Source: G036327475 sp036327475 (GTDB lineage Bacteria > Pseudomonadota > Gammaproteobacteria > Enterobacterales > Enterobacteriaceae). Taken from it: 64,000 nucleotides of DNA. The stretch is from NCBI RefSeq assembly GCF_036327475.1, contig NZ_CP132913.1, positions 248,001 to 312,000 of the forward strand, written 5' to 3'. The position numbers were made by a program, and so were the translations under genes. Position 1 is the first letter of the stretch. Each line of letters starts with the position of its first letter. The notes beneath the pieces are model-generated. The model was not told the DNA's origin, did not search any database, and worked only from the letters and a program-made list of their open reading frames with translations. Shown piece by piece: positions 49,822-60,826 of the stretch.

Positions 49822-51594
49822 GTGCACATTCTTATTGACGTTCAGGGTTTGCAGTCAGCAAGTAAATATCGCGGCATCAGCCGTAGCACGTTGGCGATGA
49901 GCTGAACCATCATCCGCAATGCCGGCAAGCATCGGGTAAGTATTCTGCTCAACGGCATGTTCTCTCCGGATAATATCAGCAAAGTGCGTCAATCATATTA
50001 CGATGTGCTGCCGGCCAGTGAAATTTTTACATTTACATTTGCCGCGCAGGGACCGGTGGCGGCCTGCAATGCCGCCACCGCAGAACGCAACTGCGCAGCG
50101 CGTATCAGCCGCGATGTCGATATTGCTCATATCAATCCTGATGTTGTGTTCGTCACCAGTTTTTGAGGGGCATGTTGATAAATATATCGTATCGATCCCT
50201 GACTATTCGGTGACATGGAGCACGGTTTGCATCTGCCACGATTTGATCCCGCTGTTGAACCAGAAACCTATCTAGCTGATATCAATTTCCGCCAATTCTA
50301 TACCCATAAACTGCATGAATATGAACGCGCCGACGCGATTTTCGCCATTTCCGCCTCGGTATCTGAGGAGGTGAAAGAGTATACCACTATCGATCTGTCG
50401 CGGGTAATCAATATTTCCTCCGCCGTAGAGCCGGAGTTTCGCGTGCTTTCGCTTACACCAGAGCACAATCAGGCTTTCTACCAGCGTTATCGCTTGGCGG
50501 ACACTTTATGATGACGTTGGCCATGATCGAGCCGCGAAAAAACATTGCGGTGCTGATTGAAGCCTATAGTCAATTACCTGAACCGTTGCGAATAACCGCC
50601 CAATGGTGCTAGCCTACGTACCCGATAGTGATTTAATCACCATGTACAACCTTTGTAAGCCGTTTATTTCCTTTACTCCATGAAGGTTTTGGTTTGCCGC
50701 CCCTGGAGGCGGTGAGCTGCGGCGCGCAGACGCTTTCGTCGAATGCGACCAGCTTGCCGGAAGTGGTTGATTTGCGGGAGGCGATGTTTTACCAGATGAG
50801 TCTTCAAGCTATGCGCGAAGCATGCTACGTGCGCTTGAAGATGAGGATTTTTATCAGCGATTACAGGATCATGCCCTGACGCAGGCGGCAAAATTCTCCT
50901 GGGACAGCACCGCTAAACTGGCACTGGCGGGATTTAAACAGGTCATGACGCGCCAAGTACCGACACCGGCGGCGAACACCAGGCAGTTCACCGCCAAAGC
51001 CATCAGCCGTTTAGCGGAAACTGTAACCTTGAACCCAGAAACCGACCGCTCGGCGTAGTTTGGGCGCTGGCGAAGAATGCTTTCAGTGAGCAGACGCCAC
51101 GATTGTTGGTTGATGCCTCTACGTTGATAATGTAGACAGCCAAGACGCGCCGGCTGATATCGACGTTGCGGGCGACAGAACAGTTGGATTACCCGGTACA
51201 CGTCGTTTATTGCCGCCCGTGCGCAAGATGTGCCGGTGCTTTTCACCCAGCAGGATGTACTACTAGTAGCCGAACCACAGGATCCTGTGAGCGCCAGGCG
51301 GCAGGCTGAGCTGGATACGCTCATTATGGCAGGAACACAAGTGATGTCTGGCTTCCTGGTGAAGCATTTGCCGCGGCGTGGCTCGCGGTCCCGCAAGTCC
51401 GCCAGAGAGGCAAGGCTACGCGCGATGCTCCGCTATACCGGCACTTTTGCCCTTCGACGCTATTGCGACGGAACTGGAGCATCGTAAGGGTACAGTGGGC
51501 GAACGAGATTACCCTGAATGCGATTCTCAAGATTGATGGTCTAGAGGCTGACGCCGTCCCTGCCACCAGAGACGACTTCCATCAGTTCGCATGA
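49822..51594 (+). pseudogene. wbdA: WbdA-like mannosyltransferase, degraded
   Basis: Begins with GTG 49822: HILIDVQGLQSASKYRGISR, the start pattern of O8/O9a WbdA polymerising mannosyltransferases. Then a stop, LLNGMFSPDNISKVRQSYYD, VDIAHINPDVVFVTS, YERADAIFAISASVSEEVKE, GFGLPPLEAVSCGA (GT4 donor-site Glu region, shifted) and FSWDSTAKLALAGFKQVM, closing domain one. Domain two starts TPRLLVDAST and is short. The stop at 51592 overlaps the next gene's ATG (ATGA). Many frameshifts. Confidence 0.75.
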
Positions 51595-52648
51595 AGATAA
51601 TGTTTTCAAATATCCATTAACCTGAATTGGCCGTTATGCATTGGAGCTTGTGCACCAGCTGGGCGTATGCCGGAAGTGGAAGAACTGCAGTTCTTTAACC
51701 GACTGAAGGTCCAAACTTCCATACCGGACTACTCACCTGCATTGGCTTCACTTTTCTGGCCTTGGCAACCATGGCTACAGCGTCGTGGCGCATTGATGGA
51801 AAATGTACCGGCTCGTGTTTTCGCTATGCCAAGGGTGGGGTTGCGCAATTATCGCGATTGTATTTACCGCAGCTCGAACTATTATCTGCCGGAGTATGCC
51901 GTGTGCGCTTATTCCATGATATTTCCATTTTTACTCGTCCTGAATACCACTCGACAGAACGGGTACGGTATTTATGTCAAGCGATGTTATCCAGTCTGCG
52001 GCGTGCTAGCCGGGTGACTACCGTCTCCGACCTCTCCAAAAATGAATTGGCGGCGTATTTTAATTGTCCGATCGAAAAAATTGATGTTACGCCCTTGGCC
52101 TGCGGTACGTCGTTTATCCTCGCGCCGAGGATGCGGTGGCGCCGATCTTGTTGCGGTTTGGAAATAAGAATCGCTGGTATACTTTATTTACCGACACCAT
52201 TGAACCGCGCAAAATTTATCGGTGCTGCTCAATGCCTATAAAGACCAGGGTGGCGACACTCCACATCAGCGCTTTGACCACGGCAGTCGTGAAGGTTTGG
52301 TTAACTATTTGGGTTGTGTGGCGCAAGAGGGGCTGCCGATTTTATTCGCCTCCGCCCGCTTGTTTGTGCTTCCTTCATTATATGAAGAATTCGGCTTACC
52401 GGTACTGGAGGACATGGCGTCGGGCGTGCAGGTGGTCTGCTTCAACGCTGCATCGCTGCCAGGGGTGGCGAATGATGCGGCGTTGATCTGCGATCCATAG
52501 GGATGTCGACGCCTTAAGTGCGTGGATCGCACGGGGGTTGCAGACGACGCGTGGCGTGCTGAGGGCGCGAACGCCTGTCTGGCACGCGCGCAAATGTTCT
52601 CCTGCAGCGTGCGCTCAGGATACGATTCAAGCTTATCTTAAGGTTTAA
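51591..52648 (+). pseudogene. GT4 mannosyltransferase (WbdB-like), degraded
   Basis: Starts MKIMFSNIH with a stop after nine codons. GT4 pieces follow in three frames: LFHDISIFTRPEYHSTERVR, SLRRASRVTTVSDLSKNELA, EKIDVTPLACG, YTLFTDTIEPRK and LFVLPSLYEEFGLPVLEDMA (the E-x7-E donor-binding region), with VVCFNAASLPGVANDAALI. It ends IQAYLKV at 52648. By gene order it corresponds to a second mannosyltransferase of the O8/O9a-type operon. Confidence 0.75.
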
Positions 52649-52655
52649 GTGGTCT

Positions 52656-53402
52656 ATGTTGAAAGTCTTACATTTTTATAAAGCCTACCACCCTGACTCT
52701 TACGGCGGCATTGGGCAGGTGATTTTCAGCTGCGCGAAGGCGCCCCGGCGTACGGTATCGAAGGCGGTCACCTACCATTCGGATATAGTGAAACAAAAAT
52801 TTATCCTGCTGATGTATGTCACCTTGATGCGTCATTTTCTCGGCGATGTCGATCGTATCGTCGCCTCGTCGCCGAATGATGTTGCTACAAGCCCCATTTG
52901 CAGCACTACCTGGCCAAAGTGGTAGCGATTCCGTTTTGTCTCGATCGCACATCCTATCCGCCGGAGACGGCTCGAAGCGGCGCTCAGCGCGCCTTATCCT
53001 ATTGTATGATTGGCGTGGGGACGATGGAGGCCAAGCTAAAAAACGCAACGCCAAATTTGGGCTGAATAATATCCATCTTCTCGGTGCCTTACCGGACGTG
53101 GACAAAGCCGCGTTGCTGAAGAGTTGTTATGGCGTGGTATTCCCGTCTAATTTACGGTCTGAGGCGTTTGGCATCATGCGCTTGGAGGGGCGATGTACGG
53201 TACGCCGCTCATCAGCTGCGAAATCGGAACTGGTACCACCTATGTCAATATTCATCGGCAAACCGGCCAGCAAAATCCCATCCAGGCGCGGCGCTATGGC
53301 GAACAGGCGCTCGAGCGTTTCAACGCCTTATTTACCTCAAGGCGGATGGTCAGTAGTTATGCTGATATCTACCGCGAGCTAGCGGGCCACGACAGAGAAT
53401 AG
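52656..53402 (+). pseudogene. GT4 mannosyltransferase (WbdC-like), degraded
   Basis: MLKVLHFYKAYHPDSYGGIG at the start is typical of initiating mannosyltransferases such as WbdC. About 60 codons are then missing before VTYHSDIVKQK, RHFLGDVDRIVASSPNDVATS, NNIHLLGALPDVDKAALL and GVVFPSNLRSEAFGI. A frameshift separates GTPLISCEIGTGTTYVNIH. Stop at 53400. Last gene of the O-antigen cluster, before gnd. Confidence 0.75.
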
Positions 53403-53516
53403 TATTCCTATCGTACCAATCACTACCCGCGAGACACTTGTTTAGGTTAACATTATGCACATAGACCTGTCCGCCGAGCGGCGACAATGGATCATCCTTA
53501 CTACACGAGTTACTTA

Positions 53517-54923
53517 ATGTCCACACAACAGATAGGCGTCGTCGGTATGGCGGTCATGGGGCGCAACCTGGCGCTTAACATTGAAAGCCGTGGTTACAGC
53601 GTATCCATTTTCAACCGGTCGCGCGAAAAGACTGATGAAGTGATCGCTAAAAACCCAGGGAAAAAGCTAGTGCCCTATTATAGTGCAGAGGAATTTGTCA
53701 ATTCGCTTGAGAAACCGCGGCGTATTCTGTTGATGGTTAAGGCCGGGGAAGGCATTGATAAAATCATCGAGTCGCTAAAACCGTTTTTGGGAAAAGGCGA
53801 CATTCTCATCGATGGCGGCAACACCTTCTATAGAGACACTATCCGCCGCAATCGTGAGCTGTCGGAGGAAGGATTCAACTTTATCGGCACCGGCGTTTCC
53901 GGTGGTGAAGAGGGTGCGCTGAATGGGCCATCGATTATGCCGGGTGGACAGAAACACGCCTATGAGCTGGTGGCCCCTATTCTGGAGAAAATCGCCGCGC
54001 TCGCTGATGGCGAAGCTTGTGTGACCTATATCGGTCCCGATGGCGCCGGCCATTATGTCAAAATGGTGCATAACGGCATCGAATACGGCGATATGCAGCT
54101 GATTGCTGAAGCCTATGCACTGCTGAAAAATGTATTGGGTCTGAGCAATGAGCAACTGGCCAGCACCTTTAGCGAATGGAATAAAGGCGAGCTGAGCAGC
54201 TACTTGATTGATATTACAAAAGATATCTTTACCAAAAAGGATGCACAGGGCCAATTCCTGGTGGACGTCATTCTCGATGAGGCGGCTAACAAAGGCACTG
54301 GCAAATGGACCAGCCAAAGCTCGCTGGATTTGGGCGAGCCGCTGAGTCTGATTACCGAATCGGTGTTTGCTCGCTACCTGTCATCCATGAAGCAGCAACG
54401 TGTGGCGGCGTCCAAGGTGCTTACCGGTCCGCACACTGAATCGTTCAGTGGCGATAAAGCGGACTTTATCGAGAAAGTGCGCCGTGCGCTCTATTTAGGT
54501 AAAATAATTTCCTATGCGCAGGGCTTCTCCCAGTTGAAAGCTGCCTCGGATGAAAACCAGTGGAATTTGAATTACGGCGAAATCGCGAAGATTTTCCGCG
54601 CCGGCTGCATTATCCGGGCGCAGTTCTTGCAAAAAATTACCGATGCCTACGCTCAAGATCCGACGATCGCTAACCTGTTGCTGACGCCGTACTTTAAGAA
54701 GATTGCCGATGACTATCAACAGGCGCTGCGCGATGTCGTAGCCTATGCGGTTCAGCACGGCATTCCGACGCCGACCTTCTCCAGTGCTATCGCTTACTAT
54801 GATAGCTATCGTTCCGCCGTGCTGCCGGCCAACCTGATTCAGGCCCAGCGCGACTATTTTGGCGCCCACACCTACAAACGTATCGATAAAGAAGGGCTGT
54901 TCCATACGGAATGGCTGGAATAA
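53517..54923 (+). CDS. gnd: 6-phosphogluconate dehydrogenase
   Basis: A 468-residue NADP-dependent enzyme of the oxidative pentose phosphate pathway, the same length as E. coli Gnd. Features: QIGVVGMAVMGRNLALNIES (nucleotide loop), GTGVSGGEEGALNGPSIMPG, the signature GHYVKMVHNGIEYGDMQ with catalytic Lys/Glu, DEAANKGTGKWT and the C-terminal AQRDYFGAHTYKRIDKEGLF. The frame is open from 53487, but ATG 53517 gives the conserved MSTQQIGVVG start. As usual in enteric bacteria it borders the O-antigen locus. Confidence 0.98.
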   Translation: MSTQQIGVVGMAVMGRNLALNIESRGYSVSIFNRSREKTDEVIAKNPGKKLVPYYSAEEFVNSLEKPRRILLMVKAGEGIDKIIESLKPFLGKGDILIDGGNTFYRDTIRRNRELSEEGFNFIGTGVSGGEEGALNGPSIMPGGQKHAYELVAPILEKIAALADGEACVTYIGPDGAGHYVKMVHNGIEYGDMQLIAEAYALLKNVLGLSNEQLASTFSEWNKGELSSYLIDITKDIFTKKDAQGQFLVDVILDEAANKGTGKWTSQSSLDLGEPLSLITESVFARYLSSMKQQRVAASKVLTGPHTESFSGDKADFIEKVRRALYLGKIISYAQGFSQLKAASDENQWNLNYGEIAKIFRAGCIIRAQFLQKITDAYAQDPTIANLLLTPYFKKIADDYQQALRDVVAYAVQHGIPTPTFSSAIAYYDSYRSAVLPANLIQAQRDYFGAHTYKRIDKEGLFHTEWLE

Positions 54924-55994
54924 TGGCAACTGGCGCACAGGGGTGGGGGATCGGCCTCCTGCTGACCCAGGGGACTTTCTGAGGTGAACGCACGGCCACT
55001 GCGCCGGCCTCGTGGCGGTGTTGACGGAACGCGCGATTTCCCTGCCGGCCCACAGCGATGCTTTGTCGGGTCACCCCATGTTATCGTCGATCAACGCTGC
55101 TTGAACCCGCACGGCAAGGTTTTTCCGTTAGCGGCGGGTTCCCCTAGCCGGCAGATTCGCTGGGTCGCTCTCAGAGTCGCCACTACCTTGAACTGAATGT
55201 TTCCCGTGCTGGTAGTGTCGCGTCGCCATCGGCCGCCGTGAGGGCCAGCAGCGCGGCGTGATTCAGCGACGTGAGAACCTGGCTCGGTCAGGATAGACAT
55301 CGAAGCGCCCAGAACAGTAACATGCAGCGATCGGCAGGGCCTGATTGACTGCTGGTTGCGCCATCTGCGGGTGAGAATATATCGCGTGAATTGAGCGTGC
55401 AGGCCTTTCACGCACTCCCTGAGCAGTGGTTGGCGGAGCATTGTCAGCGCTGGCTTAATCGGTTACCCGGATTCGAGTCGGCGTCCCGTGATGATCTTCT
55501 CGCCACCTATTTGCCGCCATCCACGCCGACGATGGTTTAGTCGTTTTCCAGCGTGGCGCAGCCGTGCTTCAGAACGACCGATTCCGAGTCTGCTGGCGTG
55601 ATGACGCTGGCAAGGCCGGTTGACCGAGCCGCCTCCGGGTGTTTCCTGGCGGGTAAACAGGGGCTGTCAGGCGGCGGTCACCACTATAATTTATGCACGC
55701 TTGGGCATCCCGCCAAGCGTGAGTATTGCTCGACTTGACGGTAGTCGGATTTGCAAACAGTTGGGTTTCGACTATCTTTATCCTAGTTCTGTCATGATGC
55801 CGATGGCCTGACGCGTTGTCCTCCGGCGCAGATTTGTAAGCCGGCAGCCGTACACGCTATGGTTAATGAGGGGGTGGTTGTGTTGCGCCGTACTCAGTTC
55901 TTGTTCGCGCGACGGCCATAGGTTTCTGAGGTGACCTATGGAAAATCTGGCAGATAGCCAGGCGGTATTTAACCCCAGGCCAATAAACCAGCGC
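54924..55994. other. Unassigned degenerate region after gnd
   Basis: About 1.1 kb with no recognised gene. ugd, wzz and his genes, common gnd neighbours, are not visible. Pieces such as WLAEHCQRWLNRLPGF (about 55430) look protein-like but unassignable. Confidence 0.4.
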
Positions 55995-57052
55995 GTTCCA
56001 GTGAGAAGTCGAGGCGTATCTGGAACGCTATCCCCATACCAGTAAGTGGATCCATGCTCATGCTGACGGCTTCGGTGTATAACCATGACCATAACCGGCA
56101 AGACGGCTACAACAGCGAACCTGACATACTGTGCTCGCCGCTCGCCGGCACTCTCAATCCTTTGCCGACAATCCCACGCGCTGCGCGCAGTTACAGCTAG
56201 CCATGCGCGATCGAGGCGGTCAGCCCTGTGACGTCGAACCGTGCAACGTGCTAAACGCCTCTGGCAACAGCTGGGTACGCGCGGTATCTTTCAGGTGGTG
56301 GCGGTGTAGCTGGAATTTTATTTGGTGGACCGGCGGCGTAATGGGGCGCAAATGCCGCAACGCACCGCCAACCCGATGGCCGGGAAAATCAGCGCCAGGC
56401 TGATAGGGCAGTCCTTGACGATATCGCCCGGCTGGTGCGCCTTAAGGGATCGCCGACAGAGGGTGTGGTGGCGTAGTCCGCCCAGGTCAGTTCGAGATTG
56501 ACCTTACCCATAGTGACCAGGTGCTATACGCCTGCGATCAGGCGCTACAGTTGAAGTTGAAACGGCTGGTTCGAACAGCCCGCCTGCCAACAACCTTTAG
56601 GCCAACCCCGTGAAGGTTGAAGCGGTAGTGGCCTGCGCATCCACTTCAGTTTGTAGGTTGCCGCGGGCAACAAGGGTTTGAGTATTCCCTGGGATGCCCG
56701 TCGCCTCTGATGGAGCGCGCTATATCCGGAGTGCTGGACTGCTGTCCGCATTGATGACGATGCTGGCGCCTAACGTCAACGCCTTCCGGCGCTTCAGCCT
56801 GGCGGCTATTTCCGCTACGCGCCAATCGTGTCGCTAACGTATCTGGTGGTGGCAGCCCCGCTGCTGCTCCAATGCGAAGTTCTGCCCCTGTTCACCGACG
56901 ATGTCGCCTGCTCGCCCTGCTCGGCGAGCGTTTTGTCGACTCTTCCATACCCGTACAACCGCCGAACTGAGCGAGTTCGAGCGACAGGTGGCGGTAATCG
57001 AAATCGATTGGGTGCTGAAAACGCCTGATGCGGCGCGCTTGGTATCGCTGTA
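55995..57052 (+). pseudogene. Glutamine-synthetase-family (PuuA-like) enzyme, degraded
   Basis: Type-I glutamine synthetase/gamma-glutamylpolyamine synthetase family. Pieces: EVEAYLERYPH at the N-terminus, CDVEPCNVLNA, VVAV-stop-LEFYLVDR, SGQFEIDLTHSDQVLYACDQ in part, LAPNVNAFRRF, and a C-terminal FERQVAVIEIDWVL. The conserved Glu that starts the ELEF metal-binding motif is itself the amber codon (about 56308). Several deletions; not functional. Gamma-glutamylputrescine synthetase is a plausible subtype but not proven. Confidence 0.6.
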
Positions 57053-57529
57053 GCAAAATTACCGCCAGCAAAAACACCGGTGCCAAAAGGTGTCGGTTGT
57101 TTTCATCACTGTGATTGCACGCGCGCGATATGACCCTCACCCGATGAGGCATCCTCGCACGTATATAAGGACGTAAATGAGTATGGGCACAATGCACTAC
57201 GTTGAGAAAAATCATGACCCTGTTTCAGCCTGCCCTACCTGCGGTAGATGATGTTGTTTGACATCTTCAGCGTTGTCTCCGGCCTAACCAATGGACATGT
57301 GGCCACCACCTCACCTATTCGGTGGCGCTTTACGCCGTTCTCTTTAGCGCAGAGTTTAGTGGACTGGTCGTCGCTGTTCGATTATCTCTTAATGCCGTTA
57401 ACGTCCCGTTGACGAATGCCTGATATTGGCCAAGAGGTCTTCCCGATGTGCTGTAAGGTTATGGCCGACGCGTGAAGGCAGACCGTCGTTGGCCACAGCT
57501 CAATGGTGCTTCACGGCCAGCCGCCGGAT
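57053..57529. other. Unassigned degenerate region
   Basis: No recognisable gene on either strand. Confidence 0.35.
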
Positions 57530-58262
57530 GTTTTACTCAATGATCGCCGCGGATGTCTTAAATTGGCGCCGCTCCTGTGGCGTGAAATCCAGCTCGATAA
57601 TTACATCGTCTTGCGACCACCACCGGAGCTGTATTCGTCATCCAGCACGCAGGAGACCGTCAAGGCACGGCGACTACTGGTTAGAAGGTTGCGACAAATT
57701 TCGGCGATGATGCCGGCGACGCCATATTCCGTGCAGCCCTTCGGGCATAAATGTCGAAGCCGGTTTTGCGGGTACGGCCCGCCAGCGCGGCGAAATCCAG
57801 TGTTTAACCCGTTCTTGCCGCGGCTGAATTCCTCCGGAGTATACCGTATATCGCGCAATGAGACCAGGCCGGAAATTGATTGTCGCCATGTTCCCCCACA
57901 ATAAACGCGTCGATACTTTGCGGCGCGACATCCAATTGCTTCGCCAACAGGCGGCGAAGTCGGTCGGTTCCAGTCGAATGCCGGTGCCCAAGACACGATG
58001 GCAGGGCAATCCAGGCAGTTCCAGACCCGATAGTATCGCAGGGATTGGTTGCGATGAGAAAAATGCCATTAAAGCCGCCCGCCATTATTTGCGGCACAGC
58101 CTGCTAACGATACCGGAGGTGGCGTCAAGCTCATCCAGTTGGGTCTGGCCCGGTTTCATACTGCCTCTTGACGCGGTCATAACGGCGATACCGACATCGG
58201 CGCAATGGCGCAATCCGCCGCGCTGCGGCTGCTGACCGTCATCCGGCTTATCATAGGCTGCC
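57530..58262 (-). pseudogene. L-lactate/malate dehydrogenase-family enzyme, degraded
   Basis: Minus strand: KPGQTQLDEL (the QKPGETRLDL active-loop region), MAGGFNGIFLIATNPCD, VIGSGT-like, LAKQLDVAPQSIDAFIVGEH with the catalytic His followed by GDNQFPAWS, then GCTEYGVAGIIAEICRNLL and ALTVSCVLDDEY. These are diagnostic of NAD-dependent LDH (lactate type rather than enteric Mdh). The N-terminal GxGxxG domain is missing and frames shift several times. Confidence 0.75.
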
Positions 58263-58289
58263 GCATTGGTCATATTTTACGCTGGCCTT

Positions 58290-58960
58290 CCAGCCGCGCC
58301 TGGTGATGTCCACCAGATACTACCATGCCGTTGGCGCGAAGCGATCATGATGGTAATGTTTTTTACGACGGCAAAACCGATTGGATGGCCAAACGGGATA
58401 AGCGTACGGAGCAGGCTACTGCATATTTTATCGTACTCCCGGTGTGTGAGGATGCCGGGTTTGTCGCGCTGCTCAGAAACGTTGTCGACTAGCAAATATC
58501 CACTAAGGCGAGCCTGACGGTCAACGCTCGTCTCCTAGCGCTGATCGGCTCGGTGACGCCGCAACAGCTGGAAGCGCTACCGGCGGATCCAATGCTGCGG
58601 AATGTCGATGAAAAGGCGTATATATCAAGGGACCCGCTAGTGCTGCCATGATCGGCGAGCTGCATTTGTTATCACGCCTGCCGGGCATTGGCGTCTGGAC
58701 GGCTGGGATGTTGATGATTTTTCTCCTGGGCAGGCTTGATGTGCTGAGCCGGGGATATTTAGCTTCCAGCAGGGCATGATGCATTTTATCACCACAAAAC
58801 GCTGCTGCGGGATTGATTCGAACGGTATCGCGCCGCTACACCCCATGGCGGAATCGTATCGTTTTATCTGTGAACCATGTCTACGCCGGCTTATGCGGCG
58901 GGGCTGGTGGCAGTTAAACCCGCGTCGCTCTAGACTTCGCCTGGGTCGGCACCAGAGCAT
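58290..58960 (+). pseudogene. AlkA-type HhH-GPD DNA glycosylase, degraded
   Basis: Alkylated-base glycosylase family. Pieces: GFVALLRNVVD...QISTKASLTVN, RLLALIGSVTPQQLEALPAD, then the helix-hairpin-helix LLSRLPGIGVWTAGMLMIFL and GRLDVLSRGYL. In active enzymes the last block carries a catalytic Asp (V-G-D-L or D-D-Y). Here that position appears to be Tyr. Stops and shifts occur throughout. Confidence 0.65.
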
Positions 58961-59171
58961 GGTCATGCGGCGTCTTATCATCAATAAATGCGACGCCGAC
59001 CCGCGGCACAGGTTGTCGTGATAGTGGGCTATGCTGCCGCACATGCGGTCGGCTCGGGTAATACGGCCCGTAGCGGTCTTTAAAAGAGGAAAAGAACGTC
59101 GCGGTAACCGCGTAAGGGTATCGGCGGTGAACTGGCCGCGCCGGCGTTCGCCAGCCGGCCCATAAACGGCA
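58961..59171. other. Spacer downstream of the purine permease
   Basis: No gene seen. GC-rich symmetric stretches near 59130-59165 may form the permease terminator on the minus strand. Confidence 0.3.
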
Positions 59172-60467
59172 TTAGGCGCTGAGCCAGCCCAGCTTAATGA
59201 CAAACAGAATCGACAGCACAATCAGCGCCACGTTCAGATCGCGATAACGGCTGGTCAGCAGTTTTACCAGCGTCCAGGTAATGAAACCGAAAGCGATGCC
59301 GTTGGCAATTGAGTAGGTCAGCGGCATGGTCAGGGCGGTAACGGTGACCGGGGCCGACACGGTGATATCTCTCCAGTCTATCTCCATCAGCCCGGAGGTC
59401 ATTAGCACAGCCACAAACAGCAGCGCCGGCGCGGTAATGAACGCGGGTACGCTTGAGGCCAGCGGCGCGAAAAACAGGCTAAACAGGAACAGAATACCGA
59501 CAATGATCGCCGTAAGACCGGTGCGGCCACCAGCGCTAACGCCCGCGGCAGATTCGACATAGCTAGTTGTGGTGGAGGTACCTAACAGCGATCCAAAAAG
59601 CGCCGCGGCGCTATCGGCCACCAGCGCTTTACCCATTTTAGGGATATCGCCCTGTTCATTCGTCAGCCCTGCGCGTTTGGTCACGCCGATAAGAGTGCCG
59701 GAGTTATCAAATACGTCTGCAAACAGGAAGGCAAAAATAACGCCCGCTAGTGAGATATTCAAAGCGCCGCGGATGTCCAGGTGCAGGAAGGTTGGGGCGA
59801 TTGACGGCGGCATGGAGACGACGCCGACAAATGGGCTGATGCCCACCGTGATGGACAAAAAAGTAATCGCCAGAATACCGATTAACACCGCGCCCGGCAC
59901 GCGTCGGGCTTCCAGTATCACTATGATAATGAAGCCCAGCATGGCAAGAAGCGGTCCCGGCCGGGTGAGATCGCCCAGACCGACCAGCGTCGCCGGATTA
60001 TCCACCACGATGCCGGCACCCTGTAGCGCGATGATGGCCAGGAATAAACCAATACCGGCGGTAATACCCGAACGCAGCGGCAGCGGAATGCTAGTGATGA
60101 TCAATTCGCGGATTTTGAAAATTGACAGCGCAAAGAAAATTAACGCCGACAAGAACACTGCACCCAGCGCAATTTGCCAGGTATACCCCATATGTAGCAC
60201 GATGGTATGTGTGAAAAAGGCGTTCAGCCCCATGCCGGGTGCCAGGGCGATCGGGTAGTTGGCGATAAACCCCATCAACATAGAGCCGATTGCCGCCGCA
60301 AGACAGGTTGCAACAAACACTGATCCTTTGTCCATACCGGTTGCGCTGAGGATGGTCGGGTTGACAAACAAGATATAAGCCATTGCCAAAAAGGTTGTCA
60401 GGCCCGCGACAATCTCGGTACGTACCGTGGTGCGGTGGGCCGTCAATTTAAATAGTTTTTCTAACAT
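59172..60467 (-). CDS. NCS2-family purine permease (AdePQ/GhxPQ group)
   Basis: A 431-residue inner-membrane nucleobase:proton symporter. It has 12-14 hydrophobic segments. Family blocks: TTVRTEIVAGLTTFLAMAYI near the start, ANYPIALAPGMGLNAFFTHT, ITAGIGLFLAIIALQGAGIV, FDNSGTLIGVTKRAGL, TSTTTSYVESAAGVSAGGRT and TGLTAIIVG. I prefer ATG 60467 (MLEKLFKL), the position of family starts. A TTG at 60503 would add 12 unconserved residues. Adenine versus guanine/hypoxanthine specificity cannot be read by eye. Its survival among dead genes suggests import of host purines matters. Confidence 0.93.
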   Translation of the reverse strand: MLEKLFKLTAHRTTVRTEIVAGLTTFLAMAYILFVNPTILSATGMDKGSVFVATCLAAAIGSMLMGFIANYPIALAPGMGLNAFFTHTIVLHMGYTWQIALGAVFLSALIFFALSIFKIRELIITSIPLPLRSGITAGIGLFLAIIALQGAGIVVDNPATLVGLGDLTRPGPLLAMLGFIIIVILEARRVPGAVLIGILAITFLSITVGISPFVGVVSMPPSIAPTFLHLDIRGALNISLAGVIFAFLFADVFDNSGTLIGVTKRAGLTNEQGDIPKMGKALVADSAAALFGSLLGTSTTTSYVESAAGVSAGGRTGLTAIIVGILFLFSLFFAPLASSVPAFITAPALLFVAVLMTSGLMEIDWRDITVSAPVTVTALTMPLTYSIANGIAFGFITWTLVKLLTSRYRDLNVALIVLSILFVIKLGWLSA

Positions 60468-60826
60468 GTGTTTAATCTCTGAGAAGATGTCTGCACTGCT
60501 CAAGCAATCGTTATACTGCTCTTTGGACGCAGGCGCAGGACAGCATGATTAATCAGGTTCTCAACGGGTATATCTGTCCCGCAGGCATTAACGCTGCGCG
60601 CTGTTACGATAATGCGGTGCGGCGTTTTCACCATTCTGGTGCCAAAGTACCAAATAAGCACGAACGTCTTTTGGCAGACCGATCTGGCAGCGTCGGGTGA
60701 CTGACAGGCCGCATCATATCGCCGGTAGCGCTAAACGTCGATCATATTCGTCTCTGCGAGATAACGGACTGCGTTGCCGGCCCAGCACAGCGAAACAACG
60801 CTTTGTCTAGCGGCTCAGGCGACTAT
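60468..60826. other. Permease upstream region, no gene seen
   Basis: Should contain the permease promoter on the minus strand. A purine riboswitch or PurR site was looked for but not found convincingly. Confidence 0.35.

Noticed and set aside
43647..54923. Colanic-acid (wca) cluster, since manC-manB also occur there
   Set aside because: The manC-manB pair is followed by wzm-wzt, a WbdD-like gene and mannosyltransferases rather than wcaJ-wzx-wcaK, so an ABC-type polymannan locus fits better.
57530..58262. Malate dehydrogenase mdh
   Set aside because: The KPGQTQLD and IVGEHGDNQFPAWS patterns fit L-lactate dehydrogenase better than enteric Mdh, and the location does not match mdh.
59569..60258. 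229-residue plus ORF opposite the purine permease
   Set aside because: Shadow of the permease coding strand; low-complexity composition and no family match.
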